This document shows positions 22,625-35,599 of a stretch of 64,000 nucleotides of DNA, one piece after another. Numbering within the stretch: the stretch's first letter is position 1; every line of letters starts with the position of its first letter. The notes under the pieces are model-generated. The model searched no databases. It was given only the letters and a program-made list of their open reading frames with translations, and was not told where the DNA came from. Source of the DNA: Heterobilharzia americana (lineage: Eukaryota > Platyhelminthes > Trematoda > Strigeidida > Schistosomatidae); the NCBI GenBank assembly GCA_944470555.2, contig OX104127.1, positions 111,814,741 through 111,878,740 on the forward strand, read 5' to 3'. Made by a program: the position numbers and the translations under genes.

Positions 22625-22845
22625 CATTAGATGACGGTTACCCTATGTTGTGAACTGACACATGTTGGAAATATAGACCGCTGGATTCCAACCCAGCGAA
22701 TCACTGTTAGCGTGCTGGCCACTAAATCTCAAGATCCTGGGTTAAATCCTTGGTGGAGTCATGGATGCGCTATACGGAGAAGTCGTACACTAGGACGAAA
22801 CAGTTATCTAATGCTCCCAGGTTTCTAATGTTCCTCCAACTCTGC
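22625..22845 (+). mobile_element. Hammerhead SINE, family B copy 3
   Basis: Plus-strand copy: A-box-like GTTAGCGTGCTGGCC near 22708, B-box-like CTGGGTTAAATCC near 22738, then a hammerhead relic at about 22770-22815. The relic has CGGAGAA for CUGANGA, CACTAGGAC, GAA, ACAG/TTAT, C, and ends with CTCCCAGGTTT. Its 3' end runs directly into the 3' end of the minus-strand LINE that starts at 22850. Confidence 0.7.
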
Positions 22846-23449
22846 CATTGTGACCAATTTTCAGCCATTTCATGAAGATTTCTAAACCACTGACTTCTTT
22901 CGTCTCAGGGACCCAAACCAGGCAGTCTTAATCTCACCACACTAGACAGAAGAACAAAGAGACTTCGTCGATTAGTGCCCATTCTCGGACTGGTCATTTT
23001 GACCCCGCTTCCAATTAAATCTTCAGCCTCCCCTAGTATGTCACTTCAAGGCAGGCGGTGGCTCGGCGTGTGCAGTGTATCTCCAAGCCATCTCAGTTGA
23101 CCAAGCTTTACAACCTCATCAGTCGAGTTCCATGCTTTGTCTCGTACTCTTCGTCTGACCTCAACAATCATCAAACGGATATTCCACTAAACGTGAGCAA
23201 TGCTACGGAGACACACATGATCAAAACCCTGAAACCACTTCATCTTGTCTGCTTTTAACGGCCATGTTCCTCAAGTGTATAACAAGACACAGCGGACTTC
23301 AGCACAGTATTATCGTCCTTTGAAAGATAGTTGGATATATCACCAATGGGTGTTACACGTGATGCAAGTCGGCAAGTGTCAAACTGGCCATCTGTATCCC
23401 AGCTGAGATTTCGTCAGCAACCAGCCAGTCCAGGCTGATTCGACTCTCT

Positions 23450-24720
23450 AAGTAAGTGAAGTAGTCGACAAATTCCACCACTTCACTCCCTATCATCAGG
23501 CTGGGAGTCGTTGCAAACCAGTCTTAGAGCATAATCTTACATTTCATAGGTGCAAAACGCATGCCAAACATACTCAGATTTCTGCCCAACGCATTTACAA
23601 GACCATGCATTTCGTCAGCGTTTCCACTTAGCGGGACAATATCGTCTGTATACTCCAAGTCAACCGCATGATCTCCAAGGAGCACATCAACCCTTGTAAA
23701 GTCACTTGTATATACGGTTATGTCCATCAGCACGTCTATGACGAAGTTGAATGGGAACAATGACAGTAGGCACCCCTTGCCGATATCACTAGTTGTCGCT
23801 AATTAATATGACAACTCTCTGTAAGACCTACACGGGTGTGCAAGTTATAGCAGAGAGCTTTGAGTAACGTTACATACTTGCTTGATACTCCCTTCATAGT
23901 CAGCCACTCCGAAAATACCAAGCGGTTGACAAGTACTGCCTTCAGGCCGAGAAATATGGTAAGTGTCTGCCAGTAACCGGCAGGTTTGTCTGTGCCCGAG
24001 AATGTGTTGGATGGTGACTTTATGATGCATGTACCTTCGATCAGGTCTTAGACCCGCCTAGTTTTCTCGATTTTTCTGTTCTCGAGCTCCAGTTAATTAT
24101 CGGACAACTATGGACCCTGGGATTTTGGACACACTGTTAGTCAAGCTAATTCCTCTATGTTTGTCACAAGAAGATTTCTGCTCCCTTCTTTAGACTTGGA
24201 TATGATCAGTGAAGCAGATAAGTTTGACGACACTACCTCCGATTCCTACCCACTGTCTAGTACCTTCGTCGCTCTAATCAGCAATTTTCTACCTCCATCC
24301 TTGAAAACTTCAGACAGCAAACAGTCAGGTCCTGCTGCTTAGAATCGTTTTAGGTTAGATACAACCTTCCCGACTTTGAGTTAGAGAACCGACTACTACG
24401 TCCCACTCAGAATCAGGCTGGATGTTGGGCAACTCAAGTATTGTTGAGTACAAGCTGAACTGCCTTCAAAGTTTTCTCCCCAGCGTTATAGCCACCTGTC
24501 CTTGGAGGTTACCAGTATCTCATCTTTTCCGGTGATGGTTTCACTCACCTTTGCCTTCTTCTTGTCTGTATCCTCAATAAGCCTAAATAGTTGCCTGGTG
24601 TTACCCAACGCTTATGCCTTCTCTAACTCTCTTGTGTTCCCTACCCACCACTGTTCGGGATAATTCTGAAGACTCTTTGTAAACTTACGTTTGAGTTGCT
24701 TTCGCCCTTCGTTGTGGTCA
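23450..24720 (-). pseudogene. LINE reverse transcriptase relic
   Basis: The best-preserved part is the minus-strand frame 23760 to 23524: FNFVIDVLMDIT, then VDLEYTDDIVPLSGNADEMH and FGMRFAPMKCKIML. The catalytic box is YTDD where YADD is usual, so both aspartates are kept. Upstream, the minus strand around 24480-24690 gives QWWVGNTRE, KVSETITGKDEI and RWGENFEGS in one frame with stops, matching the segment before the palm. The fingers and motif A between about 23800 and 24450 are scrambled. Non-functional. Confidence 0.75.
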
Positions 24721-25009
24721 GAGCCAGCCGGAATAAATCTCCCTCATTAATAAGTTCCAATGACGTTTGCTAACTTTCGGGTGTAGGTTGCCAATCGTCT
24801 TCACAGCTGTCCCTATAGCAGAACCAACGCCAAACAAGGTTTCTTCAGGATGAACACTCCTGTCATGTTCAGATATATGCTTAGCTAACTCCTTAAATAC
24901 GTACTTGAAGTCATCACTTAGCAACTGAGCACAGATACACCTCACTGTCTCATGTTTACAGTGGCCAATAAAGTGCATACATCCGCGTACCTATACTAAC
25001 TCATAACCG

Positions 25010-25500
25010 GAGTCAGAAAGAGTGCTGATCCCCCGCCGATCCTCTCCAGCAATGAATAACGGCAATTTGACCTATCTTTAGATCTATCATTGGTTTGAAG
25101 TCGGCGGACGCCATTTGAGACCGTATCTCTCTTTATCCCTTAAGTTAGTACTGGCCAGAAATGAGTGATTAATAGGACAATAGATGATCACTGTTGTCGG
25201 TTCGTCAGCACAGGATTCCATGAGTGCCTGAGAGATGCCTTTCTGATTCGCTCAGCTTTCCAACTTCAGCGTTAAAGTCACATGCCATTATGACTATATG
25301 TGAACATTTTGCTTTCTATAGCAAAGTTAACAGCTTCTCATAGAATTCATCCTTTCCATCATCTGAACCGCAGTCAGCATGTGCATGGGCGGGGATCACG
25401 AATAAAACTCGGTTCCTTTCACAAAGCTTCCCAGTTTTACAGATCCGTTCGCTTGAATGGTACACAGAAGGCTGACGAGCTACAGAGTAACGTAACCTAA
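25010..25500 (-). pseudogene. LINE endonuclease relic
   Basis: Minus-strand residues GKDEFYEKLLTLL, then VIMACDFNAEVGKLSESERH, THGI-C-RTDNSDHLL, and finally ASADFKPMIDLKIGQIAV. These follow the AP-endonuclease order of LINEs (GDFNA motif, then N-G--L, then Q-IDHI). GDFNA is CDFNA here and the Q-IDHI block is degraded. Stops fall between blocks. Confidence 0.65.
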
Positions 25501-25787
25501 CTTCAAAATTGACATGCACAGTAGCTGCCAACGTAGCAATAGAGTGTAGTATCGTCTTAATTTACAAATACAACTGCTCTCGAAAATTAACTGTACATAG
25601 CAGAGTTTAACCAAACCTCAGTGTAGAATATCGATAAATATCTACTAGGTTAATTTTATCGAGTTATCAAATTATTGCGAATAATTCAAACACCAATAAT
25701 TTCGCCAGCATATCATGGAACTATATGAAAGACACATGAAAAAAACGTGCATAACCTTGTTAGGAAGGAAAAGGAAATAAGACATTG

Positions 25788-26705
25788 AATGAAGATCTAC
25801 AGGCGAAAACCAACAAGTCGACAGAAGAGGCGGGGCAGCGAAGACGGGACTTCCTTCAGGTGAACGTAGATGAGACAGAGATAGAGGTGATGAAGATTCT
25901 CAACCAACAACACATTAACATCAGCAACAAGAGGCACCAATCACCATCAACGCGAGAAACCTAAAGGAAGTAGTCCCTCACACATACCCAGTCAGGCAAG
26001 GCAGCATCGTTTCAACTACACACGGCACAGGCACAGATGACGATGTCAGAGCAACCAGATTCGGAAAGACAGCAAGTCAGACCATCAGTAATCTGAAATC
26101 AGTATGGAGACCTACTGTACTGCACTGCACTACAATCAGCAAGAAGTGTGAACAACATCCCGATTTTCAACACTAGTTCATTCAGTCAAGTAAGTCAGTG
26201 CTTCGATGTGATGGTTGAGAGACTTGGTGGTGCGTTACGAAGAGCATTTCCAACAAACTACAGTCATTCATCATCAACAGCTGCCACCTACTCTCACTCG
26301 ATGCTGAAACTGAAGATAGATGAAGATAGATGGGTGGCGGGAATAATAAGAATGGGGAAGAGGGAACTTCCTGTTGGTGGCAATGAACCAATGAAGCGAG
26401 AAGCTATTGCTCAACAAATATGCAGGATGGGAGAGTGGAGATTGACTGGATTGGGCATACACTGAGAAGGGAGTTTGGAGACATCGCGCGCCAGTTCAGG
26501 CTAGGTCGTCTTTGGAATTTGAAGGGGAAGTGACGAGTTGGGCGTTTGAGGTGAGGGTGACATGGAGGAGGTGGTGTGAGGAAGAAATGGAAGCTTGTTG
26601 TCAGTGGTGGAGCAATGTTGTAATGACTGCGGTGAAGGGAGTGAAATGGTGACGTTCTACTGAAGCCTTATGTTCCACTAGGAACCCAAGGGAAAATTAT
26701 TGAAT
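25788..26705 (+). mobile_element. RTE-clade LINE, copy 4, 5' truncated
   Basis: Plus-strand 3' third of an RTE element. It begins abruptly at AGATCTACAGGCG (about 25793) and ends after TTCCACTAGGAACCCAAGGG (about 26672-26691). It closely matches, in reverse complement, 34740-35670 of copy 5 along its whole length. The 105-codon frame 26148-26465 covers NNIPIFNTSSFSQVSQCFDV and the RRAFPTNYSH segment. The pentamer tract that is long in copies 5 and 6 is only about three units here (26113-26131). Confidence 0.85.
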
Positions 26706-29700
26706 AATAATAATCGGGAAGTATAAAGCTGTTAGTTTTTATCGTTGCAACTATGTATTTATTGAAAATCAATCGTCATTACTACAAAGTTTGGATCGTG
26801 CATCATAATAATGCACGAAAAAAAAAGAGAAAAATAATTCGATACATTGTTCGCCTTAAAGTTAAGATCTTAGACTGAAAAATAAAGACATACTGGTAGT
26901 TTATTACATTCTATTTCAACACAACCACAGTAACTTAAACATAAGCATGAATTCACTAACATTTTTAATAGACGTCCAGAATACCAAATAGTAGGGATAT
27001 ACGTAGAGCGACAAGGTTATTAATTCATTTTTTTGCTGAAAATTTTTCATCATTTCGCATAGAAATTCAGCTGCCTGTATATACTGTACCTATTTACATC
27101 CATAGTGACAAAGCTTCCATTCTATCCCAGTGATATTGTGGTATTTTCAGAAACGGAGGTGTAAGCGTCCTACACATCCTAGAATTCCTGGAAATGCTAG
27201 TAAGGTTATGGTTTATATACAAGATAAGAGTAAACTATCTGGAGAATAGTAGGCTTATCTTTTAATCTTTTGAATGAATTTCTTACTGTCTACTGGTGAG
27301 TATCAGGTTGTTAGATAACTGTTTCACCCATAGTCATACAATGATTTACCTACCAGATCATTAACTGTAGATGAATGAGTGTATGGTGCAATACGTTTGT
27401 TTCTAAGTATTGTAAGCCGCAATGAATGACCTTTATACTTCATAGGTATATATATAAATGACTAAAACAAACAACGCTTGTATCCAACATCCAGAAGCAC
27501 CCTTAATATTATGCATTTCCCTCAGTCATAAGACATTATGCACGTTAATCCTGTCGCGTCGCATAACTCGCATCAGTTTCGCAAATAATAAAATCATCTG
27601 ACTGTATAGAAGGAAGTGAAACTTTGACGAGGGAGTGAGCAAAGGAAGCGAATTATCATGCAAATTCTAAATGAAATGTAACTATTGCTGAAATATCAAA
27701 CAAAAGGTCACTTACGTGAAAATTCTTACCGAAAAGTTTTGAAAAGTATTGAGTGGCGGAAAAATTGTTTAATGCACCAAACAAGTGAAAATATGCGGAA
27801 ACTCTGTTTTTCATCGGTTTTAAAATTGCATTTTTGAATGTAACAGAATGAGTATCAAAAGCAAAGCTGTAAATAACTATACACTACTGAAGGTTAGGTT
27901 ACTGTTTTTGAAGTGGGAATACTGGTTATGAACTCTCAGCAGTATAAGATATTATGAAGAAAATTCGGAGTAGTCCTACTTTTAACTGTCTCATTGTAAT
28001 CGCTATTATATACCATCAAGTTTTCATAAATTAGTTAATATTCAAAATTATTATACACATCTGCATATGATGACTGAGCATTTCGAGCAGCGCCATAAAT
28101 TCACCTAGTGTAAATAGTTTTCAGTTTTATTGGAATTCAAGGGTTGGTGAGTGTTTGCAATATGATTCAAAACTGGTCACACTGTTGCAGACATAAATAA
28201 ACTTTGTCGTTTTCGAAGTCTTGAATACTTTCACTGAGCTTCGACCATTTATAACCTCATCTCGCATAAACTATAGTCGATTTTCATGACAGTCGTTTTT
28301 TATTCACCTTCTCTTTACATGCGCTGTGGGTCACTGTCACATAAGCTGATACTTTTGTCCCAGGTTCTGCTTTAATTCAGCTGTCAGCCTGTTTTGATGC
28401 AAGTTACTTGGTCATCGGATGTTATTTCAGAAGAGTTAAGGCATTTGGAAATACTAAAAGAAACCCAATGAATGTACCAAACAATGAATGAGTGCAATTA
28501 TTCCTCGTTATATGTGATTCCACAGAAATCACTCGCTTTTCTAGTGATTGGTGGATCGCCTCTAGATAACCAAGTGAACTGGGACTACTTCAGGTGAAAA
28601 TAATTATCTTTTAACATTTCCTTTGCCCTTTAAAGTGAAACGACGAAAATTTAATATGATTATACGCTTTCATATTTCCTACTGATTAGAGCTGGTAAAA
28701 GTGAAGCTTCTAACTACTTAAAATAACAAGACAACCACTCCCATCTTATTAAAGCAGTCTTTGAGAAGGTAGGGAAAATTTATATTGTCATCCAACCTAT
28801 TCTATTGCACCAGACAAATTATCTTTTTACCCATTAAGACTCAAGTGCACAGAGCAGTTTTATGACATATCCCTTTGTCTAGTCGTAAAATATCGTCACT
28901 TTGAGTTGTTTTTATCATAACTTCAACTGACAGTAGCGAAGGAAATGGCTGAGCAGCACACTGACTATTTCACTTCCTTGGGAACTGAGATGAGCCATGG
29001 TGAACAACCACTGAAGATATCTCAGCAGAGACACATCAAGTTTGACTGGCTTTTGTGAACCTATGCCACTTAATATAGGGATGACATCCGATAGCCTCAC
29101 ACGTTTCGGAAGATGATTTCACACTCTGCAGACTAGTGGAAAGAAACTTTTGGAATTGTGTTGGATACCAATTAAATGTTGTATTATGGAGCTGTTATTT
29201 GATACGTTCACTTTTACTGAAACACGTCGGAGACGGTTGGCATCGAGTTCGGATAATCTACCTATGCATATGGCCTATGTACCTAGTTCTGTAGGAGCGG
29301 GTTAACTGATATATGCACACTGAAGTCACCAGCTGTGACAGTTTGTGATAAAACGTCTACTTAGCATTACTGAAGCTCTGGTAATACAATCATCGAAATC
29401 AGAATTGTATATTCAGAAGCAACTCTACCATTCCCTGTCCTTGTTCACTTCTTAATTCCCAAACTTTCCACTTCTTAAGCCTAATTAATCTTTCAGTTTT
29501 CATATGATTATAACTCAAACGATTTTCGTTTAGTTCAGTTACGAATTTCTTATTCTCTTGAGCAATGAGGACTGTCTACTCACCTTACTACAAATTCTTT
29601 TCTCCTTGATTTCAACTCAAATTTACTCATCTTGTCAAATACTTTCATATTTCTTGCGAAATTTTCATTCTTATATTGTTTTCATGGCTAACTGTTGACA

Positions 29701-29785
29701 GTTATTGCTTACATTTACCGGTCACTGAAGAGTAATCAGTTTCACATTGTATAATTCTAAGTTCTGGATGAATTCTATTGATCAT
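26706..29785. other. AT-rich region with no gene seen
   Basis: About 3 kb. A 61-codon minus-strand ORF (28915-29100) is the only one of note and resembles no family I know. No SINE head or shared repeat was recognised. Confidence 0.45.
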
Positions 29786-29789
29786 TTTT

Positions 29790-30155
29790 CAGTATGGCCA
29801 CTAGGTCAAGAAGTTCACCATGGCGGTGCAAAGTTGCAGTCAGTGAAGTTACCACCGAGCTATTCAGGCCTCAATTGACCTCCTAACCGAGGTAATTTAG
29901 TCACCACTTAGGACTATACAACATGAAACAGGTTGCTTTCCGATGACCAATCGATTTATGCAATCCAGTCCTACTGGAGGCCAAACACACCAAGATTAGC
30001 TCAGTGGTAATTTCGCTGTATGTCGTGAGTTCGAATCCCGGAGGTGATATTTGTTCCTTCGAGGTTACAGGTACGTCTAGTTGATGAGTGCTTACACGTA
30101 TGAGACTTAAATCCAGAGCCTCCTCTTTATTACCTCCAACTAACTAACACCCAGT
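29790..30155 (+). mobile_element. Family C SINE, copy 3
   Basis: The leader at about 29830-29960 has TTAGTCACCACTTAGGACTA. The tRNA-like head has AGATTAGCTCAGTGGTAATT (A box, about 29993-30012) and GAGTTCGAATCCCGGAGG (B box, about 30028-30045). It then reads GAGGTTACAGGTACGTCTAG and a hammerhead-like TTGATGA (30081-30087), GTGC...GTAT, GAG, ACTTAAAT, C. The head is the best preserved of the family. The hammerhead core has several changes and stem I does not pair. Confidence 0.65.
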
Positions 30156-32570
30156 TATTGATTATCAAAAACTGACATTTTTGTGCACACTAACTGCATT
30201 TAAATGCGATTATGCAGCTGCAGAGGATGGCATCGTCGAATACAAATTTGTTCGCTGAAGTCCTTACTCTTTTATGACTGTATGAAAATAGTTGAAGCGA
30301 AACGTGGCAACACTCTATCGAGTCTTTGACTTCTGATGACACTCGTGTATAGATGTGCTAGCCTCCATAGGCATAAGTGATGACTGAAGATTGTTTTTGA
30401 TGTAGTCCCTAATCAACTGCAGTTTTGAAACACTAAGTCCCTTTTATGAATTTCAATAACCAGATAAACTTTGTTTTTTAATTACGCTATCGAAATCGCA
30501 GTTTTGGAGATGCATTCATATCTTTTCTTCATCTTCCTTTTGTTTTACTACATTTCGACACTAACTTTATCCTCTCTTCTTTTTGTCGTGTCACCTTCTA
30601 AGGCTTTTCATTATCCTCTTCTGATTCACTTGTTTTTATTTAATCTTTGTTTTATAAAGTTCTTACTGTATATATTTACTTTTACCTAGCTTAATACTAC
30701 TGTTTTTGTATCCTCTAATTCTTCGCATGCTGCTGTATGACAGTATGAGCTGGTGCACGTTTGTACCTGGTCCTCCTCTGATTTGTCTATCCTTGTCTGT
30801 CTAATTCATTTGATAACTCACCTTACACTTCGTGTACCTTACTCTCTGCATCAATGTCAGCATCAGCATACATAAGATTACAAAGACCATCAAGCAGAGT
30901 TATAACAAACGATTTCCCGAAAATATTCAGCTAATTTTCATGTACATCAAAGGATATCAACGTAGAATATTTTCACCCCATAGGCGCTCTCAATTTTATC
31001 GAAACAGAATGAGCTGTATGTCGAAATCAGACATCTATCATGCCTGAAGTAGGATATTTTCTATGAGATAATAACTGTACCAAAGTCTATCATCGATAAA
31101 TTGCACATAGCGTCACAATCCATAGCTCGGTGTTATGTTCACCTATATTTCAGATTAGGTACTTGGATGGGATTTGAAGAAAATTATGATAATATTTAGT
31201 GTCTGAGATAAACCTTAGTCTAGCCTATCCCACCAATGAAAATCTAGAATCCTCTAACTAATCAGAATAGCCAGTGGTAGTTCACTATCTTTAACAAAGG
31301 AAAGATTAGTGCTAATGTAAGTCATGTAGTGATCACGTCGTTTATCACTTTCCCAACAAATGGAATATTAGCGGGTGAAAAAAATTCACTAGTATTTTGA
31401 AAAATATGCTGCCTATCAATTTTAACAACCACAAACAATACTCATGAGCTTAGTGCTAATCCCATGAATCACCCAGCACTGCAAAACGCATCCTTTTGTT
31501 ACGCATAAATAAACCTGAAGTTTTTTTTCATATAAGAGAAATCAATTACCGACTGTTGTTATAATTTGATAGCAAAGCTGTCAGTTAATTATTTAGTTGA
31601 GCATGGAGACAGGGAACAACTTCTAAAGGATATGCAAAATAAATACACCTGCCATTATTCTATTTTTTCATAAGCGATTAACGATAGCTAAAAAAATGTT
31701 TGTTCTGCTTGAATGAAGCCATATGACGTCAACCATTTTTCAGTGTGAATTTGTTGTTAACTCTCAGTAAATACCTTTTACAAGCTGGTAACTATCTTTC
31801 ACTGTAACTGCACTAATAAAGAGAATAATCGAATGAATGAGTCTTTTTTCAAGCTAATCATTCATGGATTTACAATAAAGTAACATCACTACTAATCATA
31901 TTTACAATTGACTGATAGCCTAGAAATGGTGCAAATTATTTTGCTGCATTCATATTGTACTGATTTAAGACATATTTTGTTCATTAACTTATTCAGTCAT
32001 CACTTGGGGGAAAATCAGATCCCATAAACCTTATATAAGAGCAAGAGTTTAAACACTCATGAGAATCAGTTTCGTGTTTGGTGAAACACCAATGTTTTGT
32101 GTAAATGAGATACATTTTAGAGAAATATAAAATTACCTGATGAAATATGATTTTATGGTACTAACTGCAAGAAAGATATAAGCTACAAATACAAGGAATA
32201 CTTTTTATTTCATGAATAAAAACTGAAAATTATCATTTTTAGGTGATATTCTGCAAAAATACAAAGAACAATCGATTTTGCGATATAAAGACATGATCAT
32301 CAAGAAATCTTTCTGACTAGTTAGACAATTTTATGCTTTCCAGACTGGAAAAACCCACTGCTAGCTAGTACTAACTTTCAGCCCCGACATGTCTACCTGA
32401 CTTAAATAGATCATATAGTAACTAAGTGCTGATGGTATTGATGTTCTCAGCGTTGCCAGTTCTTCTGTAGCATTTGTATGCAATCTGATCACATTTTATC
32501 GTGTACTTACTCCATTTTGTTTTTTGCTGATAGTGACGACCGTTGTATTAAACATGTTGACATAGGCGGT
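30156..32570. other. AT-rich region with no gene seen
   Basis: About 2.4 kb with only short ORFs of skewed composition (for example a phenylalanine/leucine-rich 72-codon ORF at 30471-30689). Confidence 0.45.
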
Positions 32571-32574
32571 TCGG

Positions 32575-33225
32575 TTGCTGGCTGTTGAATCTCAACAAAA
32601 TACAAACGAGCAATGGCTGTACCAACAAGACACCATGAAAAAGATGAACAAAGCTGTTTCATCATTGATAAACATTCAAACAATAAACGCTATGTCTCTA
32701 CAATTTCTTGGAGCTTGCTGGTCCATAGCAATAGACACACTACATCGATGTTCGTAATTCACTTACGTGGAAGACGACATAGAGTTTATGTAGGGACTAC
32801 CAGGTTTGGTGATCAGAATCGGCAAGTAGCATGGGAGCGGCAGCTCCACCTGGCAACTGGTGGAAACTACTTCAGCTTTTCAGAGCCATTGACGGTAGGA
32901 GGGCTGGTGTAAATGAGATAGCCCGTAAAGTATAGGGTATACCAATCACTAATATTCATAGATGTCTGGAACCCTGAAGAGAGTAATTCGAACTGCAATC
33001 CAGCCAGTCTATTGTTTCAGCATCATCAGTTTCAGTATCTTGTTCTTTATCGCCTGTTAACACTGATCCACCTAAGGGAGCACAGGATTGTAAGGATCTC
33101 CAAGTACTAAAGCGGCTTCTACAACCCAATAAACGAAACCCATAAGATCATAGAACTCTGAGGCTTGGGGTGATGGTAGACATGGTTGGAGAGTCAAGAC
33201 CAGAGGAGGACCATAATGCAGCCTT
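32575..33225 (+). other. Unidentified coding-like relic, GC-richer than its surroundings
   Basis: A 99-codon frame (32613-32912) with mixed composition reads in part HLRGRRHRVYVGTTRFGDQ and RQVAWERQLHLATGGNYF. Sequence past its stop is still less AT-rich than the flanks to about 33225 and includes CAGGATTGTAAGGATCTCC. The frame does not match a domain I recognise. It may be a fragment of a transposable element or of a host gene copy. No splice sites are obvious. Flagged only as coding-like. Confidence 0.3.
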
Positions 33226-34394
33226 TTTATTCCTTTATTCATAAAAGCAAAACGGAAATAGGGAGGGTCTCTTTAATAACCTACCTCTATTTGTGTTTCT
33301 GCTTCTTCTGTGTTGTCGCTACATAACTTTTCGCATGCTTATCATCTCTACGTCATTTTGCATGGCTTTTTCACGGCGTTAATCTTGCACCAGGTTTGTG
33401 CTTCAAATAAAATAAATATTCACTTTTTATCCAGTCTGAGATACACAGATTTAGAAGACAACCAGATCCAATTATTCACATCTCTTTAGCCCAAAGCTTA
33501 TGAGCTGCTAAATATTAGCTCTGAATAAAACTGAGCTTTCAATTACGCCAAGGAGCTCACAGATAATAAAGTAGTGATAAAATAGTTTGTTTCTGCTTAT
33601 TGATTGTGATACGCATATATTCAGTGTTGCGAAAGTGGCAAAGAACTTCTTATACGTTCTGTTGTTAACGGACTAACATTTAATTTTGAATTGGTAATTT
33701 TAAACATAAATATATCCTCTAATAGTTTTACCTACATTCAGAAAGGCGTAAATAAGTAAAGGTATTTGTCCTAAATAAGTTTGGTAGATTATCTTATTTG
33801 TTTTCTATGCATGATAGATAAATTACATAGAGAAGTGGATTGATCAGCAATCGTCTTTGAAAATGAATTTTACAACGGTATTCCGTAATTAGAAACCTAT
33901 TATTAAGTCACTCATCTATTTACACAAAAGCTGTTATTTTAATTATTTCCAAATGGAAAAAAAGGCTCAGGTATGTCTGACTGACAGCGATTTTATGAGG
34001 ATGAACACGGTTTCCAAACAGATTAAAAAATAAGATTAGAGATTGTAAAACACGGTGGTACGTTTGAATTTGCGAGATCAAGGTCAATCATCTCGTTGCA
34101 AAAGTTCATAAAATTATGAGCGGTTACATCATACTTCTAGGTAAAATGACTCAGCATTTGTTTTGTTATAGATTTATGAATGTAATTTTTTATAAAACTG
34201 ATAATCTTGAAAACGATCTTTTTAAAGAGATTGAAACGTTGAGGATTAATACAAAATATTTGTTTATTTTTTGTTTGCACTAATATACTAACCCGGGATT
34301 ACACAATGAAAACTGTTTATCCTTCAAGGCATTAACATAATAGATATTTATCATTAATCAATAACAGTTCCAAATTATCATCATTAACACTCAG
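33226..34394. other. AT-rich stretch with no gene seen
   Basis: About 1.2 kb without a feature. Confidence 0.45.
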
Positions 34395-34445
34395 ACAATA
34401 TCGAGGTATCCACTCAGGAGCCAATATACCAACAGAGGTTAAAGT
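34395..34445 (+). repeat. Smα-like SINE tail fragment
   Basis: AATATCGAGGTATCCACT, then CAGGAGCCAATATACCAACA, match the tail attached to the family A copies at 14160-14345 and 54395-54437. No hammerhead or tRNA head lies upstream, so it is a stray 3' piece. Confidence 0.5.
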
Positions 34446-35303
34446 ATTCGATCCAAAGAAAACAACGGAGAATTACAAGTATATCAATAAATAGTAATAA
34501 GTCCCCATAGAAATAAAAAATAATATTATCAGGATTTAAAAAGTGAATTTGAAAGGATAGAATCAGGTATCAGGGCTCGTGCAAAAAAATGATTCACTTG
34601 CATATAGATTCCTGCCCTACGAGACTACTCAGATTCAATCCATTACACCAATCAAACGTCAAGTTAAACGCGTGAGAACTGGAGTTTCAGCTTAACAATA
34701 CAACGTCGCGTAGCATATAGTCATAACATTCATTTCATTTGTCCCTTGGGTTCCTAGTGGAACATAAGGCTTCAGCAGCACGTCACCATTTCACTCCCTT
34801 CACCGCAGTCAATACAACATTGCTCCAACACTGACAACAAGCTTCCATTTCTTCCTCACACCACCTCCTCCATGTCACCCTCACCTCAAACGCCCAACTC
34901 GTCACTTCCCCTTCAAATTCCAAAGATGGTCTAGCCTGAACTGGCACGCGATGTCCCCAAACTCCCTTCTCAGTGTATGCTCAATCCAGTCAATCTCCAC
35001 TCTCCCATCCTGCATATTTGTTGAGCGATAGCTTCTCGCTTCATTGGTTCATTGCCACCAACAGGAAGTTCCCTCTTCCCCATTCTTATTATTCCGCCAC
35101 CCATCTATCTTCATCTATCTTCAGTTTCAGCATCGAGTGAGAGTAGGTGGCAGCTGTTGATGATGAATGACTGTAGTTTGTTGGAAATGCTCTTCGTAAC
35201 GCACCACCAAGTCTCTCAACCATCACATCGAAGCACTGACTTACTTGACTGAATGAACTAGTGTTGAAAATCGGGATGTTGTTCACACTTCTTACTGATT
35301 GTA

Positions 35304-35348
35304 GTGCAGTGCAGTGCAGTGCAGTGCAGTACAGTGCAGTGCAGTACA
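35304..35348. repeat. (GTGCA)n pentamer tract, nine units
   Basis: Nine pentamer units, two of them GTACA. It lies in the RTE post-RT coding region of copy 5. Copy 6 has eight units at 40149-40188 and copy 4 about three. A 5 bp unit changes the reading frame unless units change in threes. Confidence 0.9.
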
Positions 35349-35599
35349 GTAGATCTCCATACTGATTTCAGATTACTGATGGTCTGACTTACTGTCTTTC
35401 CGAATCTGGTTGCTCTGACATCGTCATCTGTGCCTGTGCCGTGTATAGTTGAAACGATGTTGCCTTGCCTGACTGGGTATGTGAGAGGGACTACTTCCTT
35501 TAGGTTTCTCGCGTTGATGGTGATTGGTGCCTCTTGTTGCTGATGTTAATGTGTTGTTGGTTGGGAATCTTCATCACCCCTATCTCTGTCTCATCTACG

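Larger units (their letters stand above)
22850..25530 (-). mobile_element. Second LINE family (endonuclease plus RT), decayed
   Basis: Minus-strand non-LTR retrotransposon distinct from the RTE copies. From 5' to 3': endonuclease relic (about 25010-25500), linker with QWWVGNTRELEKA-like residues (about 24600-24680), RT relic (23450-24500), and a C-terminal region with RLPGLGP and RSQWFRNLHEMAENW at about 22845-22935. A piece of the same family lies at 51590-51865. It has many stops and frameshifts. I do not assign a clade with confidence. The 5' end is missing or unrecognisable beyond about 25530. Confidence 0.75.

Noticed and set aside
30471..30689. Phe/Leu-rich 72-codon ORF as a membrane protein.
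   Set aside because: Composition follows from T-rich DNA. No start context, splice site or homology supports it.
35052..35252. Plus-strand ORF (also at 39682-40097 and 26182-26391 reversed) with PPPIYLHLSSVSASSESRW.
   Set aside because: Antisense shadow of the RTE post-RT region. The real reading is on the other strand.
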